Below are positions 18,119 to 26,744 of a stretch of 64,000 nt of DNA, piece after piece (positions within the stretch are counted from its first letter, which is position 1; each line of letters opens with the position of its first letter). Location: positions 1,302,001 through 1,366,000 of the forward strand of contig NZ_JAPEOZ010000001.1 in assembly GCF_026340655.1 (NCBI RefSeq). Reading direction: 5' to 3'. A program made the translations under genes and the position numbers. Below the pieces are notes generated by a model. That model was not told the DNA's origin, did no database searches, and saw only the letters and a program-made list of their open reading frames with translations. This DNA comes from Streptomyces sp. NBC_01275 (lineage in GTDB: Bacteria > Actinomycetota > Actinomycetes > Streptomycetales > Streptomycetaceae).

Positions 18119-19047
18119 CAAGGGTGCGCGTCCAGGTACCCCGCGATCCCCTCCCGCTCCCAGGCCCCGTCGGCCACGACCACGCGGTAGCGGCGGGTGA
18201 GGGTGTCGCCCGGGGCGAGTTCCAGTTCGTCGAAGAACGCCCAGGAGGGGGCGATGCCCGCGAAGGGCTCGTTGCGTACGAACCAGTGGGCGGGGTGGGC
18301 TCCTTGGGCGCCGGAGTGGTCGTTCTCGGGGGCGTGCGCGAAGACGACGGTCGCGTGGCCGTCGGCGCCGTCGTGCTCGCCGGAGAGGGCGAGCCAGGGG
18401 CTCTGCGAGGCCATCAGCTCGGGGCCCTCGCCCTCGGGACCGATGATCCGGCCGTCGCGGAAGGCACGCGGGCCGCGCCAGAACAGGCCCGTGTACCCGG
18501 CCAGTTCGCGCCCGGCGGTGGTCGGGCTGCCGAACCGCAGCGGCTCGTCCCGGCGGTTGGTGATCGCGCTGGTCCAGGTCAGCGCCCAGGAACCGGAGTC
18601 CGGATCGACGTCGTGCACCTCGATCCGGCGCGCCTCCTCGGCCCACAGCTCACCGCTGTACGGGTGCCAGGTCAGGCGTTCGGCGATGACGGCCCGGCCG
18701 CCCTCGGCGGACACCTCGTCGAAGGCGACGTGCGCCATCGACCCGACGCGCTCCGGCAGCGCGAGATACCCCTCGCCGTGGACATAGGAGTTGCCGCCCC
18801 ACAGGTTCGCGCCCGAGAGGTGGGACGCGGTCAGCGACAGGCCCTTGTGCCAGCGGTGGTCGTTGGGCCGGTAGTCGGTGACGACGTCCCCGGCCAGCGT
18901 CCGCAGCGGGTGGAGGTACGGCCTCGGCGCCTCCCAGGCCGCCTCCGGCCGGTAGACGTAGGCGAGCAGCTCGACGCCGGTGACCGGGTCCGCCAGCGTG
19001 ATCCGGTCACCATGGGCGTGCACGAGCCGCAGACCGTCGCCGCTCAT
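18115..19047 (-). CDS. PmoA-family protein (DUF6807)
   Basis: 310 residues from ATG 19047; the start overlaps the previous gene's stop (ATGA). Family features include 'RPYLHPLRTLAGDVVTDYRP' and 'NDHRWHKGLSLTASHLSG', 'NLWGGNSYV' and 'YTGLFWRGPRAF'. The family is usually encoded beside Gfo/Idh/MocA oxidoreductases in carbohydrate-use operons, as here. Biochemical function is unknown; the fold is expected to be an aldose-epimerase-like beta-sandwich. Confidence 0.8.
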   Translation of the reverse strand: MSGDGLRLVHAHGDRITLADPVTGVELLAYVYRPEAAWEAPRPYLHPLRTLAGDVVTDYRPNDHRWHKGLSLTASHLSGANLWGGNSYVHGEGYLALPERVGSMAHVAFDEVSAEGGRAVIAERLTWHPYSGELWAEEARRIEVHDVDPDSGSWALTWTSAITNRRDEPLRFGSPTTAGRELAGYTGLFWRGPRAFRDGRIIGPEGEGPELMASQSPWLALSGEHDGADGHATVVFAHAPENDHSGAQGAHPAHWFVRNEPFAGIAPSWAFFDELELAPGDTLTRRYRVVVADGAWEREGIAGYLDAHPW

Positions 19048-20258
19048 GCGGACACCTCGGCGGGCTTCGCGACAACGGCCGCGGCCTCGGCCGTGGCCGC
19101 GGCCGGCGCCCAGCCGGGCGCGCCGCCGTGCAGGGCCGTGTAGTAGGGGTCGCCGGGCCCGATCTCGCCCCGCCGCACCGTCGTGTCCGTGAACGCCGAC
19201 TTGTACAGCGCGCTGATCAGCTCCAGGCTGGTGCGCCCGTCCGCGCCGCTGCTGCGCGGCCGCTCCCCCGCACGCATGCTGGCGACCAGCTCGCGCAGCT
19301 GCTCCAGGTGCGAGCTGGGCACGTCCGCGCCGAAGTCCTGCCAGGCCGCCGCCAGATCGCCCGGGACGTCCGGGGCCGGGGTGATGCGCCAGTCGGCGTT
19401 GGAGTGGCCGTAGAGGTGGGTGAGCTCGACGGTGGCGCGCTCGCAGTCGATCCGGATGCGGCTGACCTCGTCGGGGCTGAGGACGCTGTTGACGACCGTC
19501 GCCATGGCCCCGCTCTCGAAGCGCAGCAGCGCGGTGGACACGTCCTCCGTCTCCACGTCGTGCACCAGCCGGCCGGCCATCGCACGGACCTCGCTCCACG
19601 GGCCGAGCAGATCGAGCAGCAGGTCCATCTGGTGGATGCCGTGGCCCATGGCCGGGCCGCCGCCCTCGGTCTGCCAGCGGCCGCGCCAGGGCACGGCGTA
19701 GTAGGCGGTGTCGCGGTACCAGGTGGTCTGGCAGTGCGCGACCAGCGGCCGCCCGAGCGCCTGCTCGGCGAGCAGCCGCCGCACATGCCGGGTACCGGAC
19801 CCGAACCGGTGCTGGAAGACGATCGAGGAGTACGGCCCCCCGGCCTGCCCCTCCTCCGCCTCCACGGCGTCGTAGTCGGCGAGGGTCGGCACCGGCGGCT
19901 TCTCGCACCACACCCAGGCCCCGGCGCGCAGCGCGGCCACGCTCTGCGCGCGGTGCAGGGTCGGCGGGGTGCAGATGGTCACGAGGTCGGGGCGCTGCTC
20001 CGCCAGCATGCGCTCCAGGTCGGTGTAGGCGTGCGGAACCCCGCCCTCCGCGCAGAACGCCTCGACGGCCCCGGCGTCGATGTCGACCGCCGCGACCACC
20101 TCGGTCTCCCCCTCGGCGGCGAGCCGCTGCAGCGCGGGCAGATGCGAGCCGCGGCCGATGGCGCCGGCGCCGATCACGGCGGCCCGGATACGGCGGCCGG
20201 CGAGCGGAGCCGACGGCGGAGATGACGGGGAAGCGGACGGGGAAGCGGACGGGGACAT
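19044..20258 (-). CDS. Gfo/Idh/MocA-family NAD(P)-dependent oxidoreductase
   Basis: 404 residues from ATG 20258. The Rossmann start 'IRAAVIGAGAIGRGSHLPAL' binds NAD(P), 'VVAAVDIDAGAV' ends strand 2, and 'VWCEKPPVPTLADYD' carries the conserved E-K-P lysine. 'GGGPAMGHGIHQMDLLLDLL' supplies the catalytic G-x-x-x-D/H-x-x-H segment. First gene of a three-gene coupled operon (oxidoreductase, PmoA, cupin) that probably oxidises a sugar or cyclitol. A GGAGGAG lies 16 bases before the ATG, longer than ideal, so a start slightly upstream cannot be excluded. Confidence 0.86.
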   Translation of the reverse strand: MSPSASPSASPSSPPSAPLAGRRIRAAVIGAGAIGRGSHLPALQRLAAEGETEVVAAVDIDAGAVEAFCAEGGVPHAYTDLERMLAEQRPDLVTICTPPTLHRAQSVAALRAGAWVWCEKPPVPTLADYDAVEAEEGQAGGPYSSIVFQHRFGSGTRHVRRLLAEQALGRPLVAHCQTTWYRDTAYYAVPWRGRWQTEGGGPAMGHGIHQMDLLLDLLGPWSEVRAMAGRLVHDVETEDVSTALLRFESGAMATVVNSVLSPDEVSRIRIDCERATVELTHLYGHSNADWRITPAPDVPGDLAAAWQDFGADVPSSHLEQLRELVASMRAGERPRSSGADGRTSLELISALYKSAFTDTTVRRGEIGPGDPYYTALHGGAPGWAPAAATAEAAAVVAKPAEVSA

Positions 20259-20307
20259 GGGCGGGATCAGCACTCCTCCGACGTACGGCCGAACGACCGA
20301 GTGGGCT

Positions 20308-20365
20308 TGCAATCGAGTCACACGAGTTGCAATCGAGCAGCCAGCACCCGCAGCAAGCGCTTTCC
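20308..20365. promoter_or_regulatory. Putative operators upstream of the sugar operon
   Basis: Two exact copies of TTGCAATCGAG lie 19 bases apart (20308-20318 and 20327-20337), and GCAAGCGCTTTCC (20353-20365) has the CGnT-centred form of LacI-family operators (AAGCGCTT). They precede the minus-strand oxidoreductase operon. No LacI-type regulator gene is in the window. Confidence 0.5.
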
Positions 20366-20427
20366 ACTCGACAGCAACGTATGCGGCGGCCCACCAGCGG
20401 GTCAACCATCCACGGGCCTCCTCTCCA

Positions 20428-20505
20428 CCATGAGAACCGCCGTGAGAACCGCCATGGGATCCGCCACGAGAACCGCCATGGGATCCGCCACGAGATCCAC
20501 CCTGC
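20428..20505. repeat. 12-bp tandem repeat between the sugar operon and uppP
   Basis: About six copies of a 12-base unit of the form GGATCCGCCAYG / GAGAACCGCCATG run head to tail. They lie outside the genes I accept, between the divergent oxidoreductase and uppP genes. Confidence 0.75.
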
Positions 20506-20667
20506 GCACCGATGCCCGCACACCGCCTGCGAAGCCCCTGTGCCGGGCCTGTCACACGGGACCGCTACGCTTCCCTCCGCAGGCACTTGATCACCTGATC
20601 ACCCCGGCGCGGCGGGCCCGCCGTCTCCGTCGCCCCTCTCCGATCGGCACTTGGACTCCGTAACCTC

Positions 20668-21543
20668 ATGTCTTGGTTTGAATCCCTCATCCTCGGACTC
20701 GTCCAGGGGCTGACCGAGTTCCTCCCCGTGTCCTCCAGCGCGCATCTGCGGCTGACCGCGGCCTTCTCGGGCTGGGAGGACCCCGGCGCCGCCTTCACGG
20801 CGATCACCCAGATCGGCACGGAAGCCGCGGTGCTGATCTACTTCCGCAAGGACATCGGGCGGATCATCGCCGCGTGGTCGCGGTCGCTCTTCAACAAGGA
20901 GATGCGCAAGGACCACGACGCCCAGATGGGCTGGCTGGTGATCGTCGGCTCGATTCCGATCGGGCTGCTCGGCGTGACGCTGAAGGACCAGATCGAGGGG
21001 CCGTTCCGCGATCTGCGGATCACGGCGACCATGCTGATCGTCGTCGGCATCGTCATCGGCGTCGCCGACCGGCTGGCGGCGCGCGACGAGAACGGCGGAC
21101 GCCATCGCGCGCCCAAGCAGCGCAAGACCCTGGAGAACCTGAGCGTCAAGGACGGCCTGATCTACGGCCTCTGCCAGGCCTGCGCCCTCATCCCCGGCGT
21201 CTCCCGCTCCGGCGCGACCATCAGCGGCGGCCTGTTCATGGGCTACAAGCGCGAGGCCGCGGCCCGTTACTCGTTCCTGCTCGCCATCCCGGCCGTGCTG
21301 GCCTCCGGGATGTTCGAGGTGAAGGACGCGCTCGAGGGCGGCCATGTGGCGTGGGGGCCGACGATGTTCGCGACGGTGATCGCGTTCTTCTGCGGGTACG
21401 CGGTCATCGCATGGTTCATGAAGTTCATCAGCACCAAGTCCTTCATGCCGTTCGTCTACTACCGCGTCATCCTCGGCATCGTCATCATCGCCCTCGTCGC
21501 GACGGGCGCGCTCAGCCCGCACGCGGCGGAGTCGGCGGAGTGA
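20668..21543 (+). CDS. uppP: Undecaprenyl-diphosphatase
   Basis: 291 residues, about eight transmembrane helices. It removes a phosphate from undecaprenyl diphosphate so the lipid carrier can be reused for peptidoglycan; it also gives bacitracin resistance. Signatures are intact: '[18 protein letters not shown]' near the N-terminus (catalytic Glu and Ser cluster) and '[20 protein letters not shown]' (the PGxSRSGAT motif with the catalytic Arg). It stands alone, transcribed away from the sugar operon. Confidence 0.95.
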   Translation: MSWFESLILGLVQGLTEFLPVSSSAHLRLTAAFSGWEDPGAAFTAITQIGTEAAVLIYFRKDIGRIIAAWSRSLFNKEMRKDHDAQMGWLVIVGSIPIGLLGVTLKDQIEGPFRDLRITATMLIVVGIVIGVADRLAARDENGGRHRAPKQRKTLENLSVKDGLIYGLCQACALIPGVSRSGATISGGLFMGYKREAAARYSFLLAIPAVLASGMFEVKDALEGGHVAWGPTMFATVIAFFCGYAVIAWFMKFISTKSFMPFVYYRVILGIVIIALVATGALSPHAAESAE

Positions 21544-21644
21544 CCGCTCCCAGCCGACAGTTGATCTACGGCCGTGACCAACTCCATAGGTGACGCGTAG
21601 CCGTCTGGTAGCGCACTGTCAGTGCTTGCGCCTAGGCTTGCGCC

Positions 21645-21824
21645 ATGTCCCCCAAATCTGTGGCCTCTGGTTCCGTGCTGTCCGCGACCGAGTTAAACGA
21701 GCGGATCCGCGCGCTGTGGCTGCGCGCGGGCGGGTCCCTGTCGGCCCAGGAGCGCGTGGAGTACGAGCTGTTGGTGGTGGAGTGGGCCGCGGCGATACGC
21801 GGCGAGGTGGTCACGGCGGCGTAG
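21645..21824 (+). CDS. 59-residue conserved-looking protein with a TTA codon
   Basis: ATG 21645 to TAG 21824. The product begins MSPKSVASGSVLSATELNER and continues with amphipathic helices rich in Arg, Glu and Leu ('RIRALWLRAGG', 'LSAQERVEYELLVVEWAAA'). Third-position G/C is normal for Streptomyces over most of its length, supporting coding. Leu17 is TTA, so translation would depend on the bldA tRNA. No domain is recognised; small helical proteins of this kind are frequent in the genus. Confidence 0.65.
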   Translation: MSPKSVASGSVLSATELNERIRALWLRAGGSLSAQERVEYELLVVEWAAAIRGEVVTAA

Positions 21825-21912
21825 GCGAGGCAGGACCGGGCGGAACGACGCGAGGCCGGGCGCGACGACGCGAGGCCGGGCGGAACGACGTAAAGCTGGG
21901 CGGGACCGAGCA
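21825..21912. repeat. Degenerate ~20-bp tandem repeat
   Basis: Units such as GACGACGCGAGGCCGGGCG and GGAACGACGTAAAGCTGGGCG follow each other between convergent genes. No coding function is seen. Confidence 0.6.
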
Positions 21913-21933
21913 GAGGCGCGCGGGCCCGCGCGC

Positions 21934-22674
21934 TCACCGCCCTCCGGCCACCCGCAGCACCGCCCCCGTCGTGTACGACGCCTCGGGCGACATCAGCCAG
22001 GCCACGGCCGCCGCGATCTCCTCGGCCCGGCCCGGGCGGCGGAGCGGGATCGAGGTCGCCGCCCGCCGCGCACGGTCGGGGTCGCCCATCGCCGCATGCA
22101 TCTCGGTGTCGATGATGCCGGGCGCGACGGCGTTGACCCGGACGCCGTCCGGGCCGAGTTCCTTGGACAGGCCGACGGTGAGAGCGTCGAGGGCGGCCTT
22201 GGTCGCCGCGTAGTGGACATAGTCGCCGGGACCGCCGAGCGTCGCGGCCGCGGACGACACGTTCACGATCACCCCGCTCCCCCGCGCCGACATCAGCTGT
22301 GCCGCCCGCCGGGCGCACAGCAGCGCGCCCAGCAGGTTCACCTCCACGACCCGGCGCAGGTCGGCGGTGTCCGTGTCGGCCAGCCGTCCCAGCGGGCCGG
22401 TCACACCGGCGTTGTTCACCAGGCCGGTCACCGGTCCGAGGTGCGCTTCGGCCGTCTCGAAGAGCCGTTCCACGTCCGCTTCGACGGAGGTGTCCACCCG
22501 TACGGCGACCGCGCGGCCGCCGGCGTCGCGCACCGCGTCCGCGACCGCCGCGGCGGCCTCGGCGTCACGGACGTATCCCACCGCCACGTCATGCCCCTCG
22601 GCCGCCAGCCGCGCGCAGACCGCGGCCCCGATCCCACGACTGCCGCCGGTGACCACCGTGATGGGACGTGACAT
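21934..22674 (-). CDS. Short-chain dehydrogenase (FabG-like)
   Basis: 246 residues from ATG 22674. Classical SDR: 'VTGGSRGIGAAVCARL' (T-G-x3-G-x-G cofactor loop), 'LVNNAGVTG' (N-N-A-G), Ser in 'IVNVSSAAA', Y-x3-K in 'HYAATKAALDAL' and 'GVRVNAVAPGIIDTEM'. It probably reduces a 3-oxoacyl or similar ketone with NADPH. The context gives no pathway. Confidence 0.88.
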   Translation of the reverse strand: MSRPITVVTGGSRGIGAAVCARLAAEGHDVAVGYVRDAEAAAAVADAVRDAGGRAVAVRVDTSVEADVERLFETAEAHLGPVTGLVNNAGVTGPLGRLADTDTADLRRVVEVNLLGALLCARRAAQLMSARGSGVIVNVSSAAATLGGPGDYVHYAATKAALDALTVGLSKELGPDGVRVNAVAPGIIDTEMHAAMGDPDRARRAATSIPLRRPGRAEEIAAAVAWLMSPEASYTTGAVLRVAGGR

Positions 22675-22784
22675 GTCTGCCTCCTGACGCAGCGCGGTCT
22701 TCCGGTCTCCCGGGTCCCCGCTCTCCCGGTCCATCGGATGATCACCCTACGTCCGCGCGCCCGCCGTCCCGGACGGCGTCGTCG

Positions 22785-22985
22785 AGAGGTGGCGTTCCAG
22801 GAGTGCGCGACGTCGACGACGAGGGGGGTCGCCGGGTCGTGGTTCGGGCCCACGGAGATCTGCAGGATCGCCCCGCCGGAGACGGGGATCTCCCCCGAAC
22901 CGGGCATGGTCGGCTTGTCGACGCACTGCACGTGACGGCCGAGCGCCCCGGTCGTCGGGCCGCCCTTGAAATCGAGGACGGACAG
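22785..22985 (-). pseudogene. Fragment of a secreted beta-sandwich protein (AMIN-like?)
   Basis: About 65 codons, read on the minus strand, look like real protein ('LDFKGGPTTGALGRHVQCVD', 'SGEIPVSGGAILQISVGPNH', 'LVVDVAHSWNATS') and resemble the middle of actinobacterial AMIN-like secreted proteins. An in-frame stop lies just upstream (about 23009) and the sequence becomes Arg-rich nonsense downstream, so both ends are missing. The family match is tentative. Confidence 0.35.
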
Positions 22986-23006
22986 GCCCCGGTGCCGTGC
23001 ACGCCG

Positions 23007-23915
23007 TCAGCCGACCGAGTCCATGAACGTCAGCATCCGCCGGTTCACCTCGTCCGCGTGGTCGATCTGTGGTCCGTGTCCGGTGTTCGAGACGATCTCG
23101 GCACGGGCTCCCGGCACCAGGCGCGGCACTCGCTCCACCTGCCGCCGCGGGTGCACCAGCAGGCTTCGCCTGCCGAGCACGAGGTAGAGCGGGGTACGGA
23201 CGGTGGAAAGCTCGGCCTCGGACAGGGGCAGCGGCGCCGGGCGGCGTATCCGGTAGGCGCGGACGCTCCGTCTGATCATCGTGCGCAGCTCCGGCACGAC
23301 GAGGACAGGCTGCTCCAGCCAGGCCGCCAGTCGGGGGCGCAGCGCCTTTGGCGCGGAGGTCGCGAAGAGGCTGACGAAGATCCAGACGAAGAAACGCAGA
23401 CCGACCTTCTCCAGGCCCCCGGGGTCGAGCAGGGTGACGGAGGCGAGGCGGCCGGGCCTTCGGTGCGCCTGGTTCAGGGCGAGCCAGCCGCCGTACGAGG
23501 AGCCGACGAGGTGCACCCGGTCGAGGCCGAGTTCGGCGAGGGTCTCGTCGAGCCACTGCGCGGCGCGTTCGGGCTGGTGGATGGCCTCGCGCTGCACGCT
23601 GCGGCCCGGGTCGCCCGGGGTGTCGATCGCGTAGACGGGGCGTTCGGCGCTGAGCGCCGGGGTGTTCGGATACCACATCGCGGAGCAGCTGCCGGCGCCG
23701 TGCACCAGGACGACGGGGGTCCGGGACTCGTCGGCCGGGCCGTACCGGTAGACGTGCGTCGTCCCGAAGCCGGTCTCCACGTCCACCTCCGCAACCGCCT
23801 TCGCCCCCAGGGCGTGTACGGCGTCGCAGGCGGCGAAGTAGCGGTCGCGCAGGGCGTCGTCGACGTACCGTCCGACATCGGGCCGGGCACGGTCACGGGC
23901 CGTGGTCTCGGACAC
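23007..23915 (-). CDS. Alpha/beta-hydrolase
   Basis: 302 residues. The fold is shown by the oxyanion strand 'PVVLVHGAGSCSAMWYP', the nucleophile elbow 'VHLVGSSYGGWLAL' (G-x-S-x-G with Ser nucleophile), and the late His in 'IVSNTGHGPQIDHADEVN'. An Asp in the 'LYLVLGRRSLLVHP' region, where the family has its acid, is not obvious. It is divergent from a TetR regulator, with a nested palindrome between them, so repression by that protein is likely. The substrate is unknown. Confidence 0.83.
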   Translation of the reverse strand: MSETTARDRARPDVGRYVDDALRDRYFAACDAVHALGAKAVAEVDVETGFGTTHVYRYGPADESRTPVVLVHGAGSCSAMWYPNTPALSAERPVYAIDTPGDPGRSVQREAIHQPERAAQWLDETLAELGLDRVHLVGSSYGGWLALNQAHRRPGRLASVTLLDPGGLEKVGLRFFVWIFVSLFATSAPKALRPRLAAWLEQPVLVVPELRTMIRRSVRAYRIRRPAPLPLSEAELSTVRTPLYLVLGRRSLLVHPRRQVERVPRLVPGARAEIVSNTGHGPQIDHADEVNRRMLTFMDSVG

Positions 23916-23990
23916 GGGTGGCCACCTCCGTAAGTCATCGGTGATCAGTGATCAGTCGTTGGTTGTTGGTCGTTGACCATCGCCTGTTCG

Positions 23991-24028
23991 TGGTACGACC
24001 GTATCATCAAATTGATACAGCTGTACCA
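23991..24028. promoter_or_regulatory. Nested palindromic TetR-type operator
   Basis: An inner inverted repeat GTATCA-N6-TGATAC (24001-24018) lies inside an outer one, TGGTAC...GTACCA (23991-23996 and 24023-24028). It sits between the divergent hydrolase and TetR genes in locally A/T-rich DNA. A TetR dimer pair could bind here. Confidence 0.6.
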
Positions 24029-24146
24029 TGAAGACGGCACGGCCCAGCGGCACGGCCCGGCAGCCAGGGCCACCGAGCAAACCGAGGCAGGACCGAGGCA
24101 GGACCGAGGCGGACCCGACGCGGGACCGAGGATGGAGGCAGGGCGC

Positions 24147-24776
24147 ATGCCCAAGCGTGTGGATCACACACAGCGACGTGTCGAGATCGCCGAGGCGCTC
24201 ATCCGGGTCGCCGGGCGACGCGGGCTGCACGCCGTGGGCATGCGTGACGTGGCGGCCGAGGCCGACGTGTCGCTCCGACTGGTCCAGTACTACTTCGAGA
24301 CCAAGGAGAAGCTGCTCCTCTTCGGCCTTCAGCGGCTGGCGGAGAGATTCGGGGAGCGGGTCGCCGCCCGGCTCGCGGCGGCCGAAGCCGGCCCGAGCCC
24401 GCGGGCGACGGTGGAGGCGCTGCTGATGACGGCGCTGCCCGCCGACGAGGAGAGCCGCACCTTCCACCTCCTCTACACCTCGTACGCCGTACTGGCCGTG
24501 ACCGACGAGACCCTTGCAGCCCAGCCCTTCATCAAGGAGCCCGACGCCGCCGAGGAGGCTCTGACACACCTCCTCCGACAGGCCGGCGAGGCGGGCCTCC
24601 TGAGCCCCGGCGCGGACCCCCGACTGGAGGCGATCTCCCTGCTCGCCCTGTCGGCGGGGCTCGGCACCAGCGTCCTCGTCGGCCAACGCAGCCTGGAGAC
24701 GGCCGCCGAGGTCCTGCACCGTCAACTGGACCGGATCTTCCGCCCCCTTCTCGTGTCGCCCCCAGCCGTCCAATGA
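24147..24776 (+). CDS. TetR-family repressor
   Basis: 209 residues from ATG 24147. The N-terminal HTH is standard: 'RRVEIAEALIRVAGRRGLHA', 'GMRDVAAEADVSLRLVQYYF', 'ETKEKLLLFGLQRLAERF'. The helical C-terminal ligand domain covers about residues 60-200. It is divergent from the alpha/beta-hydrolase gene and probably represses both through the palindrome at 23991-24028. Confidence 0.87.
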   Translation: MPKRVDHTQRRVEIAEALIRVAGRRGLHAVGMRDVAAEADVSLRLVQYYFETKEKLLLFGLQRLAERFGERVAARLAAAEAGPSPRATVEALLMTALPADEESRTFHLLYTSYAVLAVTDETLAAQPFIKEPDAAEEALTHLLRQAGEAGLLSPGADPRLEAISLLALSAGLGTSVLVGQRSLETAAEVLHRQLDRIFRPLLVSPPAVQ

Positions 24777-24829
24777 CCGTCCGTTAAGATCGCTTCGCCA
24801 CAAAGGTACCGATTTTCACGGAGGACAGG

Positions 24830-25768
24830 ACGGCGAGGATCAATCGCGAGCGCCTCGTCAGAACGCTGACGTTCTGGCTGCGTCCTGCCTTCGCGTTACA
24901 GGTCGTCACCCGCTTTCAGAAGATCGTGGGTTTCGACCGGTCGATGGCCCTGGCGTCCAGCGCCCTGACGGCGTTGGTCCCGCTCTCCCTCCTCATGAGC
25001 GCCGTCCTGGGCAACTTCGTGCACTACGACGTCGCGGAGCGGATCATCCGGCGCTACCACCTCACCGGAGCGGGCGCCACGGCGGTCAGCACCCTGTTCT
25101 CTCCCGCCGAAGGCGCCAGTGCGAGCGTGGGCGTCTTCGGGGTCGCGTTTCTGACGATCTCGGTGCTGAGTTTCGCGCGCGCCGCACAGCGGCTCTTCGA
25201 ACAGACCTGGGAACTCAAGCCCCTCAGTGTGCGCAACACGCGCAACGACCTGTGGTGGATCCTCGCGCTCGGCGGCTACGCGGTGGTCACGGTCCTGCTC
25301 TCCGGGCTCCTCGACGGAACCGGACTGGGTCTGGCCGCTACGGCGTGCGAGGTACCGGTGACCACCGCGTTCCTCGTCTGGAGCGGCTGGATCCTGTCAG
25401 CAAAGCGGATCAGCCGGCCGGACCTGCTCCCTTTCGGCGTCGCCGGCGCCGTTCTGACGGCGGCCTACTCGGTGGGTGCGGGCATCTACCTGCCGCGTCT
25501 GTTCAACTCCTACGCCGCACGCTACGGAGTGGTCGGCGCCGTCTTCGCGATGATCTCCGCGCTCTTCGCAGCCATGCTGGTCATGGTGGGATCGGCGGCA
25601 CTGGGGCGAGAGGTACGGGACCAGCTCGGTCGGATCCGTCAGGGGCAGCGCCCGTCCGACCACGAGGTCCGCCGGCAGTGGGACAGCCTGGTCGAGCAGA
25701 CGCGGTCACGGTGGCGCACAGCACGGGAACAGGTCTCCCGCCGTCAGACCAAGGATCCGAACCGCTGA
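24830..25768 (+). CDS. YihY/BrkB-family membrane protein with no standard start codon
   Basis: About 312 residues if read from ACG 24830. Homology-like sequence clearly extends upstream of the first GTG (24926): 'RLVRTLTFWLRP' and 'VVTRFQKIVGFDRSMALASS' match the N-terminus expected for YihY proteins. The frame opens after TAA 24785-24787 yet has no ATG, GTG or TTG before 24926. GGAGGA at 24820-24825 precedes ACG 24830 by four bases, so ACG (perhaps a mutated ATG) is my best guess. Six helices follow ('GVFGVAFLTISVLSFARAAQ', 'WILALGGYAVVTVLLSGLL'). A TTA codon lies at 24896-24898. Function unknown. Confidence 0.65.
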   Translation, partial: TARINRERLVRTLTFWLRPAFALQVVTRFQKIVGFDRSMALASSALTALVPLSLLMSAVLGNFVHYDVAERIIRRYHLTGAGATAVSTLFSPAEGASASVGVFGVAFLTISVLSFARAAQRLFEQTWELKPLSVRNTRNDLWWILALGGYAVVTVLLSGLLDGTGLGLAATACEVPVTTAFLVWSGWILSAKRISRPDLLPFGVAGAVLTAAYSVGAGIYLPRLFNSYAARYGVVGAVFAMISALFAAMLVMVGSAALGREVRDQLGRIRQGQRPSDHEVRRQWDSLVEQTRSRWRTAREQVSRRQTKDPNR

Positions 25769-25909
25769 CGGACGCAGGATGCCCTGCGGGAAGACGACCG
25801 TCTACCACTTTCCAGCCAGACGCCGTAGCATCGCGTCGACGTTTTGGATCGTCAACTCGACTTGCCAGCAAGTCTGTTGGGGTACTGCGGCGCATATGGG
25901 GGAGTGGCG

Positions 25910-26740
25910 ATGGGGGCCCGAAATCTATGGGACGAGATCCCGGCGACCGTGCCGGGCGCGGCGGCGGAGCGGGCGCTGGGCGCCGGTCGGTACGCCTTTC
26001 GCGCACGGACCAGCGCGGTGTCCTGGTGGGGCGCGTTCATGCTCCTGCTGGTCACGGCGTTCTGCGTGATGATGGTCTTCGTCATCAGCGATGAGAGCGA
26101 GTGGACGAACGCGATCCTCTTCATCATCCTCGGCGGATGCAGCTTCCTCGGGGCGATCGCCGTACCGCTGGCCGCACGGTTCAAGCCGGCCGAATGGTGC
26201 GCCGTCTTCGAGGGCGGTGTCGTCTACCAGTACGGGTCGCGTCCGCCGATCGCCGGGGCCTGGGACGAGATCACCGGGTGCCAACGACACGCGACGGACC
26301 TCGTCCGCAACGGGGTCACCATGTCCACCACGCATTCGGTGTACGTCCAGATGGCGGCCGGCAACTTCATGGTGTCGGGGGACACCGCCAACGCGCAGGA
26401 GATCGGCGCTCTGATCGCGAACAACTGGGTCGCCGTCCAGAACCAGATCGCGGAGGAGCACGCCGGCGCCCAACTGGAGGAGCTCGGCGAGTTGTTGCAG
26501 ACCGGTGGACGAGTGGCGTTCGGACCGTTCACGGTGAGCCTGGCCGGACTCGAGCACGGGGGCGCCGTGCTGGACTGGAAGAAGATCAGCGAGGTCGAGC
26601 TGATGGGATCGACCATCTACGTGCTGGTCACCGGGGAGCGCAAGCCGGCGGTGAAGGAGCCGGTCTCCGCCGTGCCGGAGAGCGTGCTGTTCCTCACCCT
26701 GTCGGACGCCCTGCGCCGAACGGCACGGCAGACCACATGA
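25910..26740 (+). CDS. Two-helix membrane protein of unknown function (DUF6585-like)
   Basis: 276 residues from ATG 25910, preceded by GGGGGAG. Two transmembrane helices ('AFMLLLVTAFCVMMVFVIS' and 'AILFIILGGCSFLGAIAVPL') are followed by a cytoplasmic PH-like beta domain ('AVFEGGVVYQYG', 'AWDEITGCQRHATD', 'SVYVQMAAGNFMVSGD') and a second similar segment ('GRVAFGPFTVSLAGLEHGG', 'LDWKKISEVELMGSTIYVLV'). The arrangement resembles DUF6585 proteins; that match is from memory. No operon partner is evident. Confidence 0.65.
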   Translation: MGARNLWDEIPATVPGAAAERALGAGRYAFRARTSAVSWWGAFMLLLVTAFCVMMVFVISDESEWTNAILFIILGGCSFLGAIAVPLAARFKPAEWCAVFEGGVVYQYGSRPPIAGAWDEITGCQRHATDLVRNGVTMSTTHSVYVQMAAGNFMVSGDTANAQEIGALIANNWVAVQNQIAEEHAGAQLEELGELLQTGGRVAFGPFTVSLAGLEHGGAVLDWKKISEVELMGSTIYVLVTGERKPAVKEPVSAVPESVLFLTLSDALRRTARQTT

Positions 26741-26744
26741 CCTG

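Noticed and set aside
19044..20555. Longer start for the oxidoreductase including GGSRGGSH repeats
   Set aside because: The added ~99 residues come from the 12-bp tandem repeat and the operator region and precede the normal Rossmann start.
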